Shown here: one piece after another, positions 10,831 to 21,481 of the stretch
Layout: each line of letters begins with the position of its first letter
Numbering within the stretch: position 1 is the stretch's first letter
DNA from: Patiria pectinifera
Taxonomy: Eukaryota; Echinodermata; Asteroidea; Valvatida; Asterinidae
DNA length: 64,000 nucleotides
NCBI GenBank assembly: GCA_029964075.1
Contig: CM057141.1
Span: forward strand, 9,114,001 to 9,178,000
Reading direction: 5' to 3'
Notes under the pieces: generated by a model
The model's database searches: none
Seen by the model: the letters and a program-made list of their open reading frames with translations, nothing else
Told to the model about the DNA's origin: nothing
Position numbers and translations under genes: made by a program

Positions 10831-10881
<51 letters not shown>
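10825..10881 (+). repeat. (TTA)n microsatellite, LINE tail
   Basis: About 19 uninterrupted ATT/TTA units directly follow the LINE 3' UTR, the usual tail form for CR1/L2-type elements. A palindromic element starts immediately after it. Confidence 0.9.
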
Positions 10882-10882
<1 letters not shown>

Positions 10883-11235
10883 AACTCTGTATACTTAGCG
10901 TGTTACCTCCCAAGTAAAAGATGGAAAGATCACTCGGATGGGACTCGAACCCACGACCTCCTGCTTTATAGTGCAGACGTCTTAGCACTTGATTAGCCAG
11001 CTGTGAGATTGGTTGGCTGGTTTGAATATGATGTACATATAGCAGCTGGTACGGCAATTATGAGTAGTTTAATAATTGCGGTACCTGCTGCTACATGACA
11101 TCAGATTCAAACCAGCCAAACGATCCCGCAAGTTTGGTATTCGAGTGGTAAGATGTCTGCACTAGAAAGCAGGAGGTCGTGGGTCCCAGTCCCACCTGAG
11201 TGATTATATTGTATACTGGAGTATACAGTGTTTAT
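10882..11235. mobile_element. Long palindromic (fold-back) element with tRNA-like arms
   Basis: The two halves are imperfect inverted copies around a 10-nt centre at 11062-11071. The innermost arms (11042-11061 and 11072-11091) match at nearly every position, and the outermost arms are AAACTCTGTATACT and AGTATACAGTGTTT. Each arm contains a tRNA-like segment. On the - strand for the left arm and on the + strand for the right arm one reads GTCTGCACTA, an AAAGCAGGAGGTCGTGG stretch and a T-arm-like GGGTTCGAGTCCC. The left arm keeps a good pol III B box (GGTTCGAGTCC); the right one is altered (GGTCCCAGTCC). It resembles two tRNA-derived SINE heads joined as an inverted pair. No coding capacity. 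Confidence 0.7.
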
Positions 11236-11858
11236 ACATGTACATCGGTGAAGGGCAAAACCTAATGTTGATGGTAAGGCATGTTTAAACGTACAGCTTT
11301 TCTAGTTGAGGTTATGCAACATTATTGAGATGTTTGTGATATAACAGCAATTACAACTGAAAAATAGTATAAACCCCACGGAAATTGCATGTTTTATTTA
11401 TAAAGGACTTGGCATTATCAAAATGGGTACTTTAATAAAGGTAGCATGTCATGGCCACCGTAGTTGTCAGCGTGTGGCAGTGTGTCATTCTACATTCCCA
11501 ACATTCGTGTGACCTCAGTATGGGTGCGCTGTTAACTTGGCTTGTGCAGAACAAACCAGATGAGCTCAGGACTCGAAGATCATTGTGATACAAGGTGATG
11601 CATTACTGGAAAGAAATGTATTGTGAACGGTATCAACATATTCAATAGTTGTTCACCAATTCAGTAGAAACTCTTATGTGAGTCATTATAACATCCTCGA
11701 GGATACATGTTTATATTGTGGTGGGTCGGCGCTGTGAGAAACCTAAAGGGACTGGTTTTATTCATGCAGCCATTGCTGATTGCTTGTTAGGAATAATATC
11801 AAAACAATGTGGGCGCTTTTAGGAATAAAAACGCTAATTGCCTGAAATATTGTGCTGA

Positions 11859-11892
11859 GATTGGCTGCTACCCAAATGGGTAGCAGCCAATC
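11859..11892. repeat. Perfect hairpin, 15-bp arms
   Basis: GATTGGCTGCTACCC, four-base loop AAAT, then the exact reverse complement. The high identity of the arms suggests a recent fold-back element or the end of one. No target duplication is obvious. Confidence 0.8.
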
Positions 11893-11946
11893 ACAGCGAA
11901 AATTACATGTGAGTTCCATAAACTGTGTAGAAACACGCGTGAACAC

Positions 11947-12013
11947 TTTGTGTCCGAGTCCTTGAAAAAAGGACTCGAGTCCGGACTCGAGTCCGAGTCC
12001 CGAGTCCGAGTCC
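11947..12013. repeat. GAGTCC/GGACTC simple repeat
   Basis: Repeated GAGTCC hexamers in both orientations (CGAGTCCGAGTCC, GGACTCGAGTCC) give a partly palindromic low-complexity block. Confidence 0.8.
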
Positions 12014-12149
12014 TACAACACTGACTGTCGTTGTCAAGAACTGTAAAACTCTGCACAAAACAACCCCAAATCCTGCGAAATCCTCCAAATGACTTCATGA
12101 AAAATAGCATAGAGCTTCAATCCTGCAAATTAGGATGGCAAGGATTTAG

Positions 12150-12466
12150 TAGTGATATTTTTATTTATCTTGTCATCTCTGCCGCTGCTCCTCTATTGTT
12201 CTATACGCTTCCGTTATTATTATTGAACTTTTGTAATGTTTATCACATTTGTTTGTCCTTTTCTCTAATTGTTTGTTTGTGCTTCTTTTTTGATTCTAAA
12301 CGTTCGTCTATCGTGTGAGTTGTTATGTATGTGTACAGGCATGTTATATTTCATAAGCTTCGGCTTTTTTTAGCATGCCTCCATCAGTATAATTTTTATT
12401 ATTTTGTATTATAATCAAATGTTGTGAAAAGATGGAAATAAATGTTCTTGAAATTGAAATTGAAAT
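12150..12466 (+). mobile_element. LINE 3' UTR remnant with GAAATT-type tail
   Basis: T-rich DNA with a GCTTCGGC motif leads to GATGGAAATAAATG and an ATTGAAATTGAAATTGAAAT tail at about 12447-12466. Short hexameric TTGAAA tails of this kind terminate some CR1/L2-group LINEs. No coding part remains. Called from tail structure only. Confidence 0.4.
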
Positions 12467-13189
12467 CTGTTTATTTGTTGTCACACAAACTGGGTACTAC
12501 TGTGAACATAGGCAGCCATGTTGGAGACCTCTTAATATCAATAGAGGGCGCTATCACAGTGGATTGGTCATGCAGTATGTAATATCAACACATCTCTCCC
12601 CTTTAAGGTTTAAATTCTAAATGTCTATGAGATGATCATGTTTAAGAATTCTGGTAAAGAAGAGGTCTTTTGTAAATGCTTCTGTGGCCCTTTTTGATAA
12701 AAGCATGTTAAAACATTGAAGTGGTGCGCTGTGTGGCAGCAACCTCTCGTTTTTGCTCTGAGAAAACTCCGTTTTTTTGTGTGTGTTACGTCTCGTTTTG
12801 TCGTATTGTGCCTTTGTCATATGTTTTGTGATAATTAGTGACCCCCCTTGTCTGAGAATTGGGTTTTTAAGACATTGCAATACAGCAAATTGTTGGAGGT
12901 TTTGGATGTGACTGTGTCGACATTTGGGCAAGTCACGTTGTACCACCATGTTACGCTACACCGCACAACAGTTACTCAGCATTGGAACCATGATGAAACA
13001 GACTGGAGCAGTAGGCAGATTACCAGCGAAAGTGTGGTCTACGCTGAAGTTGCATGGTCTATGCAATAAATATATCAAGCGGGGTATCAGGGCTGGAATT
13101 ACTCGCCAACGCCCCATCAGAGTCGTGGTTAACGGTAGAAATATGCTGCCTCGAAAGCAACAGCCGGGTGTCTGCGTGAGTAACTTTGT

Positions 13190-15674
13190 GGCAATTAAAA
13201 CCAATAAACTTAATATACCTACCCTGATGAATAAGAATGCCAGATGTTTGATTCCAAAACTTGATGAGTTGAGTGTAACACTAACTGAACATAAAGTTGA
13301 TGTGTGTTGCATAACAGAATCATGGTGTCCTACCAGTGTTCCCGATAGCGTCCTGTTGTTAGATCACTATCACCCCCCAATAAGACATAACAGAGACCAT
13401 ACATCAGGTGGAGGGATTGTGTGCTATGTACATGCCAACATTCCATTCCATGTTCAGGAATTTAGCTGAGGAGAACGTCGAGTCTGTCTGGCTTAAATTG
13501 CAGCCCCAACGTCTTCCGCGGCAGTTTAATCCCATCGTGTTTGGAGCTATTTATCAGCCCCATAACGTCAAAGACAAGCATAATCATATGCTGGAGCATA
13601 CACCTCGCTAGACAGTGTTATGAACTTGCACCCATCCGCGGGAATTATTTTAACAGGTGACTTTAACCGAATGCCAGATCTGCTATCCTCAAACGCAACT
13701 ACAAATTGATTGGCAAATCGTTAAAGGGGCAACACGAAACAATGCGCGCCTGGACCTGATATACACTAACATGAGTGATGTGTACTATGAACCAACAATT
13801 GAACCAGCGCTTGGTCTGTCTGATCATCAAGTGGTTGTTTGTCAACCCAAGCCGTCGTTCGCAATGCAACCTGCCCAAAAACATTCACGGGTTATTCGAC
13901 GCTTTCTCCCACGTGCAAAAGCAGCATTCAAAGATGAGTTGCAGGAGGTGGACTGGACTCCATTGTACCAGTGTGTCCCTTGCTCAGATAAATATGACCA
14001 GTTTGAAACAACCACCATATCCCTTGTAGACCGGCACTTCCACTGGAAGCAAGTCACCAGAGTTGAAAGTGAAAAACAGATCGTTTTAGGGATTTGATAA
14101 AAAAAAAGAGACAGCGTGCATGGTACGGAGGACACCAACCCCTGTATAGGTACTACAGAAACAAAGTGAACAGGTTGAGGAAGTCGATTCGGAAACAGTA
14201 CTTTAGGCAAAAGTTGATCTACTGGACCTTAAACAAAGCAGAAATTGGTGGAACGAAGTAAAGTCACTCACAGGTGAGAAACATGACTATGATCCATTGA
14301 AAAACCTTGTCGACAATGTTGCGCATGGTGATCAGGAAGAATTTGCGGAATTAGTGAATTCTTTCTTTGCATCCATCTCATCCGACCTACCTCCGCTGGA
14401 AGCATCAGAGTCTCACAGTGAAGATTTAATTCCTAGATCACGCATCCATGTTGGCAAGACCCGTCTGCTCCATCTTTAATTGCTTCGGTGGCCCAAGCAA
14501 CTCTACCAAGCTCTGGAAGGCAGCTGATGTTATCGCCATCCCGAAAACGACTCCACCTGCCTCAGTAGAGAATGACTTGCGTCCAATCTCCCTCACCGCC
14601 GTGCTAGTGAAGATTCTTGAGGGATTGGTGTTTAAATGGCTATGGGAGCAGTACCAGCCGCAGTTAGATCCAGTCCAATTTGGTAACGTCCCGGGCTCAT
14701 CAACTACTTGCGCTCTTATTGACCTGTTGCACAACTGGTACTCTGCCACAGATAAAGCCAAGAACATGGTGCGTGTCCTTTTCCTCGACTACAGCAAGGC
14801 ATTTGATAGGATCAACCCTGTGATTCTCATCGGTAAACTGAAATCTCTTCATGTTGATCAAGTCATCGTCAACTGGGTTACAGAGTTTCTGCGACACAGA
14901 ATGCAGTGTGTGAAGATCGGCACCTGTAAAATCGCAGTGGACTGTCATCAATGGTGGATTCCCAAAGTGAACAAAACTTGGTCCATTGCTTTTCATCATG
15001 ATGATTGGAGATCTTCAACCCTCCCTGCCCACAGTCAAATATGTTGATGATACAACACTGTATGAAATAGTAACATCGCCAGATGAATCCAAAATGCAGG
15101 AGTCGGTGCAGGAGGTGATTAATTCGTCCTCACATAATGACATGCGGATAAATCCAAATAAAACTAAAGAAATGGTTATCAGTTTCCGTAAACATGTGCC
15201 GTTAATTCCCAGCATAAACATTGATGATCATAACATTGATCGTGTGAAACAAATGAAACTGTTGGGGTTGAACATCAGTGATGATTTACGATGGGAAACT
15301 CATGTTAATGCTGTGTATACAAAAGCTGCTCAGAGACTTTATTTGTAGTGCAACTTCGTAGGGCAGGTCTTAACCAGCTGGAACTCTGCAAATACTATTT
15401 TGCTTGTATTAGATCCATACTTGATTATGCATGCCAGGTTTACCATAGCAGCTTAACTAAGGAACAGTCCAATTTGTTGGAATCCATTCAACGAAGAGCT
15501 TTGAGAATTATTATCCCTGGTAAGTCGTATGCAAAGGCAATGGAGCAGGTAGATATTCAAAGTCTGTGTGCCCGCAGAAAGTCACTGTGTGAGCAGTTAT
15601 TCGCTGACATGTCAAATCCTAACCATAAGCTGAATCATTTGCTCGAAAAACACCAGCCTGTATGTATGCATTAA
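13190..15674 (+). pseudogene. APE-type LINE polyprotein (endonuclease plus reverse transcriptase), broken
   Basis: An apurinic-like endonuclease domain (about 13190-13850) is followed by a reverse transcriptase. Endonuclease segments are NKNARCLIPKLDEL, DVCCITESW with the catalytic Glu region, ILTGDFNRMPDL, and ARLDLIYTN leading to LSDHQVV with the final Asp-His. RT segments are NDLRPISLTAVLVKILE, SSTTCALIDLLH, VLFLDYSKAFDRINP, then the active-site VKYVDDTTLY (Asp pair at residues 21-22 of the frame starting 14986). MKLLGLNISDDLRWETH and a CR1/Jockey-type C-terminal region ending with LESIQRRALRII follow. The enzyme nicks target DNA and reverse-transcribes the element RNA. At least five frameshifts or stops (near 13470, 13660, 14100, 14470, 15350) inactivate it. 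Active-site Asp pair is retained. Confidence 0.85.
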
Positions 15675-15854
15675 GGAACCAAAGACAGTTCAGCCTGCCT
15701 TTCTAAAAATGAACAGACTAAAGAATAGTTTCATTCCCTGGTGTCTCTATAATTTACAGTCCTAATTGTCAGTCACTTTTTAGCAATGTTAAGTTGATGC
15801 TGATGTTGATATTAATGACTATTTTATGTTAAAGTGTTTTTATATCGGGTGAAG

Positions 15855-15967
15855 TTACCTGTGAATGCATGTGTGTCTAAATGATTTAAATATTTTAATT
15901 ATAACTGAAATGTTTTGTTTTAGAATTTAAATATTTGTCATGTCCGTTGGAGCTCTGTTAGTAATGT
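15855..15967 (+). repeat. 113-bp direct repeat, left copy
   Basis: Base-for-base identical by eye to 16685-16797. It lies in the 3' UTR of the LINE and brackets a 717-bp segment absent from the presumed original UTR. It looks like a very long target duplication or a gap-repair product. Confidence 0.9.
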
Positions 15968-16684
15968 CCTGATGAGCAATGAAAGCACACCAATTTTTAG
16001 CCTAATCCGACCTACCATGTGGTCAGGGCAGAAACCATAAAAAAATGACATTTTTGGAGTAAAATACCACCCTTTTGGTAGAAATATGTTAAAACCATGT
16101 CAATTTTCATCGAATGTATGCGAATTTGGTATCAAAATAATAAGAATTGCATGCTCAAATCAACTTTTTTGTCAAAATTAAATTTTGTGAAAAGTAGGTC
16201 AAGTGACCTTTAATATGTAATCGTGACCTTTGACCCAATTTATGTACTAATGTATCATTCTGAAAATCAACGAAATTAAAATGACTTGATAGAGCATGTC
16301 TTCCGCTATAAAAATCCACTAAATACAACTTTATGACGAATGACCCTTAGGAGAAAAAGTATTGTTCGAAAAAGTAAGAAAGAAGATTATTAAACAATTC
16401 TAAACAGTTTTCGGGTAATTGTGCCCGACCGTGCACTCAATTAATCTGTACCATTTCCACCTTTTCCCTTACTGATACATTAGGCCAAAAAAAAGAATAG
16501 TTCTGCTTCCGGTTACCCGACCGACCCTATTTTTAGGCTGCGACCCTACAAATTTTATCGGCAATTCCAAAAAAAAAGAAAAAAAAAAGATTGAATAAAT
16601 AAAAATAAAAACCTTATGTCTTGTCTGTCTTCACAAAATACCTCTCAACAACCCTTTTGCATCAAAATGCTTGTATTTATTGTT
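15968..16684. mobile_element. 717-bp insert between identical 113-bp repeats
   Basis: Non-coding segment with an A-rich stretch (about 16560-16610) near its right end and the phrases TTTTTAGCCTAATCCGACC at left and ATTTTTAGGCTGCGACCC at right. No terminal inverted repeats and no ORF. The A-rich right part would suit a retroposed sequence. Element class unknown. Confidence 0.5.
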
Positions 16685-16797
16685 TTACCTGTGAATGCAT
16701 GTGTGTCTAAATGATTTAAATATTTTAATTATAACTGAAATGTTTTGTTTTAGAATTTAAATATTTGTCATGTCCGTTGGAGCTCTGTTAGTAATGT
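16685..16797 (+). repeat. 113-bp direct repeat, right copy
   Basis: Second copy of the repeat at 15855-15967. Downstream of it the LINE 3' UTR continues to an AAT-repeat tail, which implies that the insert split the UTR. Confidence 0.9.
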
Positions 16798-16976
16798 TCT
16801 AGTTCTGTGAAAGTATGTTTCTAGTTATTTGGTTTGCGTTGAATATTTTTGTTTTACAGGAGCTTTTAATGTGTAATGTGCATTGTTATTTAAATGTTTT
16901 AATGTTTCGAATTCATTTGTAATTTAAATATCTTTTAAAATGTTTCTAATCCAACCATTTTAGATGCTTTGGTTGC

Positions 16977-17011
<35 letters not shown>

Positions 17012-17030
17012 GTAATAATGATAATAAAAG
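16977..17030 (+). repeat. (AAT)n microsatellite, probable LINE tail
   Basis: About 12 AAT units with a few interruptions follow the AT-rich 3' UTR of the LINE. Likely the 3' terminus of that element. Confidence 0.85.
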
Positions 17031-17266
17031 CAGATTCAGATCTCGTACTAATTTGTTGTTCTTGGTTTTTGTAAACTGGGGGGAGACTGACATTCAATTC
17101 TTTAATTCTAAACAGTGTTAGTAATAACTTGAATAACACTGGATTAGTTTTAAATTAGTTTTAAACACTTTAACTGTTAGCTGAACTTCTTTTCTAAACT
17201 ATCAGCATGCAACTTCATGCAAAAGTCCAGTTCTTCAGTCTTTTGCAGGTGAACCATTTGGCACAT

Positions 17267-17621
17267 TCACAAGTTCAGTTTGTCTGGTGGCTTAACAACA
17301 CGGTCACTTCGAGTCATTTTCAGGAGTTCCATGTTGCTTTGAGCTGGAGTAGGCATACTGGCTGGAGCAGGCATACTGGCTGGAGCAGGCATACTGGCTG
17401 GAGCAGGCATACTGGCTGGAGCAGGCATACTGGCTGGAGTAGGCATACTGGCTGGAGTTGTGCTCACACTGGGTGTGCTGAATGCTTCTGGCATTGAGGT
17501 ACTGGTTGGTGGGGCCTGTTCTACTGATGGTGTATCCAATGGAGAATGACTAGATTCTTGCCCCTGTTGATTGACAGTTGTCTTCCTCAGCATTTGTCTA
17601 TTCCTGCGGAGTGTACCAGTG
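17267..17621 (-). pseudogene. C-terminal tail of Ty3/gypsy polyprotein with 18-bp coding repeats
   Basis: This frame follows the integrase and is rich in Pro, Ser and Thr. It contains seven tandem copies of an 18-bp unit (about 17343-17460) that encode PASMPA repeats. Such low-complexity tails occur at the C-terminus of some Ty3/gypsy polyproteins. It ends with TRSDRVVKPPDKLNL, a common basic and Pro-rich closing motif for these polyproteins. The frame is offset from the integrase frame, so at least one frameshift lies near 17610. Confidence 0.7.
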
Positions 17622-18600
17622 TTAATTTGTCTGAACCATGTAGGATTGATTGGGAAGGGTTGCTGTCACCACTCCATCTTTAGACCAAGTGGAGCTCTCC
17701 ATGTCTAGTAGTCGGACTGTGTCACCTGTCTGAAGCTGGGGTAGGGCATGTGCTCCAGTCTGCTTTTGGTGCTGCATACTCTGCTTGCTCTTTTGTTCCA
17801 TCTTTCTCCTCCTGAAGGCTTGAGTGTCAAGATGCTGAAATTCCAACAAACTATCTGCAATAGGCAGATTGGTCCGGATACGTTGGTTATACAACAACTC
17901 AGCTGGGGATTTTCCACACTCTAGTGGGCTGCTTCGATTGATTTGGAGTGCCTTGTAGATATCTTGGCCACTGCATGCTGCCTTCCGAATCATGTTCTTG
18001 ATGATTTTCACAGCAGACTCTGCTAGTCCATTGGACTGAGGGTATTGTGGACTGGATGTAGAATGAACGAAATCCCAATCTGCAGTAAAGCGTTTGAATT
18101 CAGCACTTGCGAACTGTGGGCCGTTGTCAGTGAATACTTCACAGGGAGTTCCTTGTCGAGAGAACACTGACTTCATATTCTTTATGACAGTACTACTGGT
18201 TGTGGTACTCAGTGTGCAGACTTCGATGAACTGTGAGAAATAGTCCACTGTGAAATCTGCACCTACTTTTTCCCATGCACGATTTGGAACTGGATGAGGC
18301 TGGAGTTTTTCTGCCGGTGTTTTTTCCTGATATGTCAGACATGCGTTGCAGTTCTTCACCATATTGTTCACATCTTGTTTTATGCGAGGCCAATACATGA
18401 CATCCCTGGCTCTGCATTTTTCAATGTCGAGGTGACCTTCATGTATTTTTTGTGCAGTAATAAAGGGATTATGATATTTGTCCCTTTGAACAACATGCCA
18501 TCAGCTTCTGATAATTCACTGCGCACATTCCAGTAGTCATGTATGCTAGCTGGGCATTGGCTTTTGATGTCTGGCCAACCTTCATGTGTTACTCTTCTCA
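17622..18600 (-). pseudogene. Ty3/gypsy integrase
   Basis: The main open frame (258 codons, ending at 17622) holds a retroviral-type integrase. The zinc-binding Cys pair is CNAC at residues 17-20; its His partners lie just upstream in another frame (about 18430-18460, with KIHEGHLDIEKC). The catalytic triad is visible: Asp52 in VDYFSQF, Asp91 in FTDNGPQF and Glu127 in NGLAES, with 35 residues between the last two. The segment between VGAD (45-48) and VDYF is shorter than usual, suggesting a small deletion. A C-terminal SH3-like part (QTGDTVRLLD, WSKDGVVTA) is present. It would join the cDNA to chromosomal DNA. The frameshift between zinc finger and core suggests inactivity. Confidence 0.88.
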
Positions 18601-18673
18601 AGGTCTGTAGAGTTTCATCTCGTTGTGTTTCTCTTATTTCTGCTTTTTTTGTTGGATGAAACTGCCATGGATT

Positions 18674-19327
18674 TCAGCACTGTTTCAACATATACATGGA
18701 TGTCCTCAACTCTATGGCTGTTTTTCTCTTCAGTAGGGTCTGCAGCCCTAGACAGTGTGTCTGCAGTGTACATGAACTTGCCTGGAGTGAAGGACACTCA
18801 TATCGCTGGACTCTGATTAGTAGTTGCTGTACTCTCAATGGGCAGTCGCACAGTGGTTTAGTGAACAGTGGAATGAGTGGTTTATGGTCTGTTTCCACTT
18901 CCACCTGTTGCCTGTAGATGTGCTGGTGAAATCTTTCACATGCATACGTTATTGCCAACAGCTCTATTTCTATCTGGGCATGGCGTGTCTCTGCATCAGT
19001 CATTGCTCTTGAGGCATATGCAACTGGTGCCCATGCGTCGTCATACTGCTGTAGTAGAACTGCACCAAGACCATTGCGTGATGCATCGGCTGATAGCTTT
19101 GTTGGCTTTGTCGGGTCATAGAACTTTAGCAATGGCTCTGTGGTCAGATCATGCTTAAGTTGTGTCCATGCTTTTTCTTGTGCATTGTGCCATGTGAAGA
19201 GGTTATTTTTGTCAAGTAGCACTCTGAGTGGCTCCGATTTGGTAGACAGGTCTGGGATGAATTTACCCATGTAGTTTATCATGCCCAGGAACCGTTGAAC
19301 ATCGGTCTTGTTTTGTGGTCTCTCCAT
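18674..19327 (-). pseudogene. Ty3/gypsy RNase H domain
   Basis: The frame opens with the connection region NKTDVQRFLGMINYMGKFIPDLS, then the RNase H core LSADASRNGLGAVLLQQ (first Asp), EIELLAITYACERFHQHIY (Glu region) and VETDHKPLIPLF (Asp). The domain removes template RNA during cDNA synthesis. Order, spacing and length match Ty3/gypsy elements with the reverse transcriptase immediately upstream. A frameshift separates it from the RT frame near 19300, and the DNA downstream near 18660 is also shifted before the integrase. Confidence 0.87.
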
Positions 19328-19329
19328 GT

Positions 19330-19905
19330 TGTGAATGGCTGAGACTTTTTTTTCGGATCTGGCTGGACTCCTTGGTCGCTGATGACATCTCCTGTGAATG
19401 TCAAACTGCTGACTCCAAACTCACACTTTTCACTGTTGAGTTTCAGATTGTTCTTCTTTAGCAATATCGAGTACTTGCTGGAGACATCGATCATGTTCCT
19501 CTCTTGTTGAACCCCACACAGTGATGCCATCCATCATCGTGTTCACTCCTGGTACTTCAGAAAAGAGGTCATGAATGATCTTGTGATACACTTCTGGGGC
19601 ACTTGTAATTTCAAAGGGAAGACGCAGAAATCTGTATCTGTCAAACGGTGTGATGAATGTACACAACCAAGAACTGGCATCATCCACCTGAATTTGCCAG
19701 AATCCACTAGACGCATCTAATTTACTGAAGAATTTTCCGCCGGCAAAATGTGACATAATCTCTGCACGAGATGGCAATTTGTAGTGAGCTCTTTTGATGG
19801 CTCTGTTCAGATCTCTCAGATTGAGACATACTCTGAGCTTGCCGTTTTTCTTGTCGACAATGCACAGGGAAGAAACCCAACCTGCCCTTCTATACTTTTG
19901 TGATT
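19330..19905 (-). pseudogene. Ty3/gypsy reverse transcriptase with altered active site
   Basis: Visible motifs: LKEELKRMEQLGVI upstream, then LRDLNRAIKRAHYKLPS, FSKLDASSGFWQI (catalytic Asp), FDRYRFLRLPFEITSAPEVY, and the active-site block which reads MMDGITVWGS. The usual YxDD/FxDD motif needs two Asp; the second is Gly here (residue 84 of the frame starting at 19777), which should abolish activity. The LTFTGDVISDQGVQPDPKK segment follows in a shifted frame. It copies element RNA into DNA in active relatives. Neighbours on the same strand: protease upstream, RNase H downstream. Confidence 0.87.
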
Positions 19906-19990
19906 ACTCCCAGTTGTTCCATTCTCTTCAGCTCCTCTTTTAGCTTGTCTTGGAGTGGGCACACCTGCAGAAAACTACCTTTACTTTTCT

Positions 19991-20596
19991 TCAAACGTGC
20001 TGTACTGGCACAACATCATCACTGATAGTTATGTGATGTTGTCCAGGCAAGCATCCCAATCCTGTAAATACATCTGGAAACTCATCTGTCACCGAAGGAT
20101 TTTTGTTGATGTTGAGAACCTGTTTGAAAAGGTTCATCTTTTCACATGCCTTTAAGCCTAATATTGGCTGAAAGTTACCTGGTGTGATGAGGAATGCGAT
20201 GAAGTGTGTCTCACTTTTATGTTGCACCTTCACCATGCATTTGCCTGTGATGGGAATGTCCACACCAGAGTATCCTGTGGCTTTCACTCTTGCAGTGTGC
20301 AACTTCGGTTTGGGTTTCATTTGTTTATACAGCTTCTCGGATAGTAGGTTTGCTTGTGCACCCGTGTCTAGCTTGTAGGTCACTCTTGTACCTTGTGTCT
20401 CTAAGGCAAGTGTCCATTCATCTTTGGTCATGCCGCTCTCCACCACATCAACGAATAATTCCTCTTTCTCTTCAGGACATTCACTTACATTGTGTATTTT
20501 CTTTTTGTGCTTGGGCTTCGTACATGGTGTTTTGCAACACTGTGCAAAATTATTTGCTCTGCCGCATTTTGTGCACTTTTTCCATGGGCGGGGCAT
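19991..20596 (-). pseudogene. Ty3/gypsy aspartic protease with nucleocapsid end
   Basis: The 201-codon frame starts in a CX2C-type knuckle (KCTKCGRANNFAQCC), continues through a Lys-rich linker and reaches the protease active-site motif LDTGA (Asp at residue 77) with ANLLSEKLYKQM behind it. ILGLKACEKMNL is the flap-distal part typical of retropepsins (ILG motif). The protease would process the polyprotein. The frame is open across this region. It is joined upstream to gag with a frame change around 20540 and downstream to the reverse transcriptase region. Confidence 0.85.
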
Positions 20597-21229
20597 GCTG
20601 CATATTCATGCGATCTTCCACATCGGCCACACTCTCTGTTGGTTGCTGCCTGTGGTTTTTGTTGTGAATTTGCCTTACTCTTTTTGGCATACATTGCATC
20701 AACTGACGTATCTGATGGTGCCAGCTTTTTGGCTTGTACTTTGGTGGCTTCTGCTGCTCGGCATACTTGGAGCACTTTTTCAAGGTTTGAGTTATCGCCT
20801 CTGAGGAGATGTGCCCTTAGTGCATCATCAGGAATGCCACAAATGATTCGATCCCTTATCAAGGAATCTTTAAGATCGCCAAATTCGCACGATTTACAAC
20901 GTTTGCATTTGCTGGCTGGCCTCGAGTGAAGAATCTGTGTCACTCATATGTGATGTTCTTTTTTGGTATACAGTATTCCTCAAACTTCTGCATCACTATC
21001 TTTAGCTTCATGTTTGTCCCTGTCAGCCTCCAAATGGAAAGTATTGTAGATTTCTAGGGCTGACTCCCCTATGTAAGAGAGTTGAGGTTTGGGTCTTGTC
21101 ATCTTTTTCTGACAGTCCTGAAGCTGTGTTGTACAATAGATAACGTTGCTTGAATCTTTTCCAGTTCTCAGAAAGATTAACGCTCAACTATACTGCTGCA
21201 GGTTGAGATAGACCTTGTACATTTGCCAT
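20485..21229 (-). pseudogene. Ty3/gypsy gag
   Basis: A Met codon at 21229 begins MANVQGLSQPAAV, shortly followed by SENWKRFKQRYLLY, the conserved start of this group's Gag. After frame changes, the open 152-codon frame contains LKDSLIRDRIICGIPDDALRAHLLR, LEKVLQVCRAAEAT and a zinc knuckle CGRCGRSHEYAACPAHG. Gag forms the particle and binds RNA through the knuckle. In-frame stops (near 21185 and 21000) mark decay. The Met is about 230 bases inside the primer-binding site, which fits a leader. Confidence 0.8.
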
Positions 21230-21460
21230 ATTTAATTCAGATCACTGCAATGTAGTCTAGAATCTTTGTCAGGTACTTACCCCTTCTGATAAGCTAATAA
21301 TTGCTTCACAAAAGGAGGAGCCAAAGCCCGTCCCCCAACTATAGAAACCAGTTCTACAAAGACAATGACAGTCAATTTATACAGCGATTTTGATGCAGAT
21401 TATGGCTGAATTTCATCCTCACCCAGTTGAAATATTCGGCTCACTATTCTTGGTAGAGTA

Positions 21461-21481
21461 GTTCTTAACTTCTGACACCAT
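21461..21481 (-). promoter_or_regulatory. Probable primer-binding site next to LTR end
   Basis: On the - strand TGGTGTCAGAAGTTAAGAAC directly follows a sequence ending ACAACACA. The beginning TGGTGTCAGAA is the form found at the primer-binding sites of many Ty3/gypsy elements, and the preceding CA is the expected LTR end. The rest of the 5' LTR, to the right, and a matching 3' LTR at the left end of the element could not be delimited. Confidence 0.55.

Larger units (their letters stand above)
11236..12149. other. Gap with no gene
   Basis: No supported coding region. It contains a 15-bp-arm hairpin at 11859-11892 and a GAGTCC simple repeat near 11950-12015, both listed separately. Overlapping short frames on both strands around 11860-12320 are products of these low-complexity stretches. 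Confidence 0.5.

Noticed and set aside
10910..11010. Functional tRNA gene on the - strand
   Set aside because: The T-arm is good, but the acceptor stem and D-arm do not pair and an inverted second copy is present; it is a tRNA-related repeat.
16977..17500. 3' LTR and polypurine tract of the first Ty3/gypsy element
   Set aside because: No sequence matching the LTR end at 21481 or a - strand polypurine tract is visible between the AAT repeat and the end of the coding tail.
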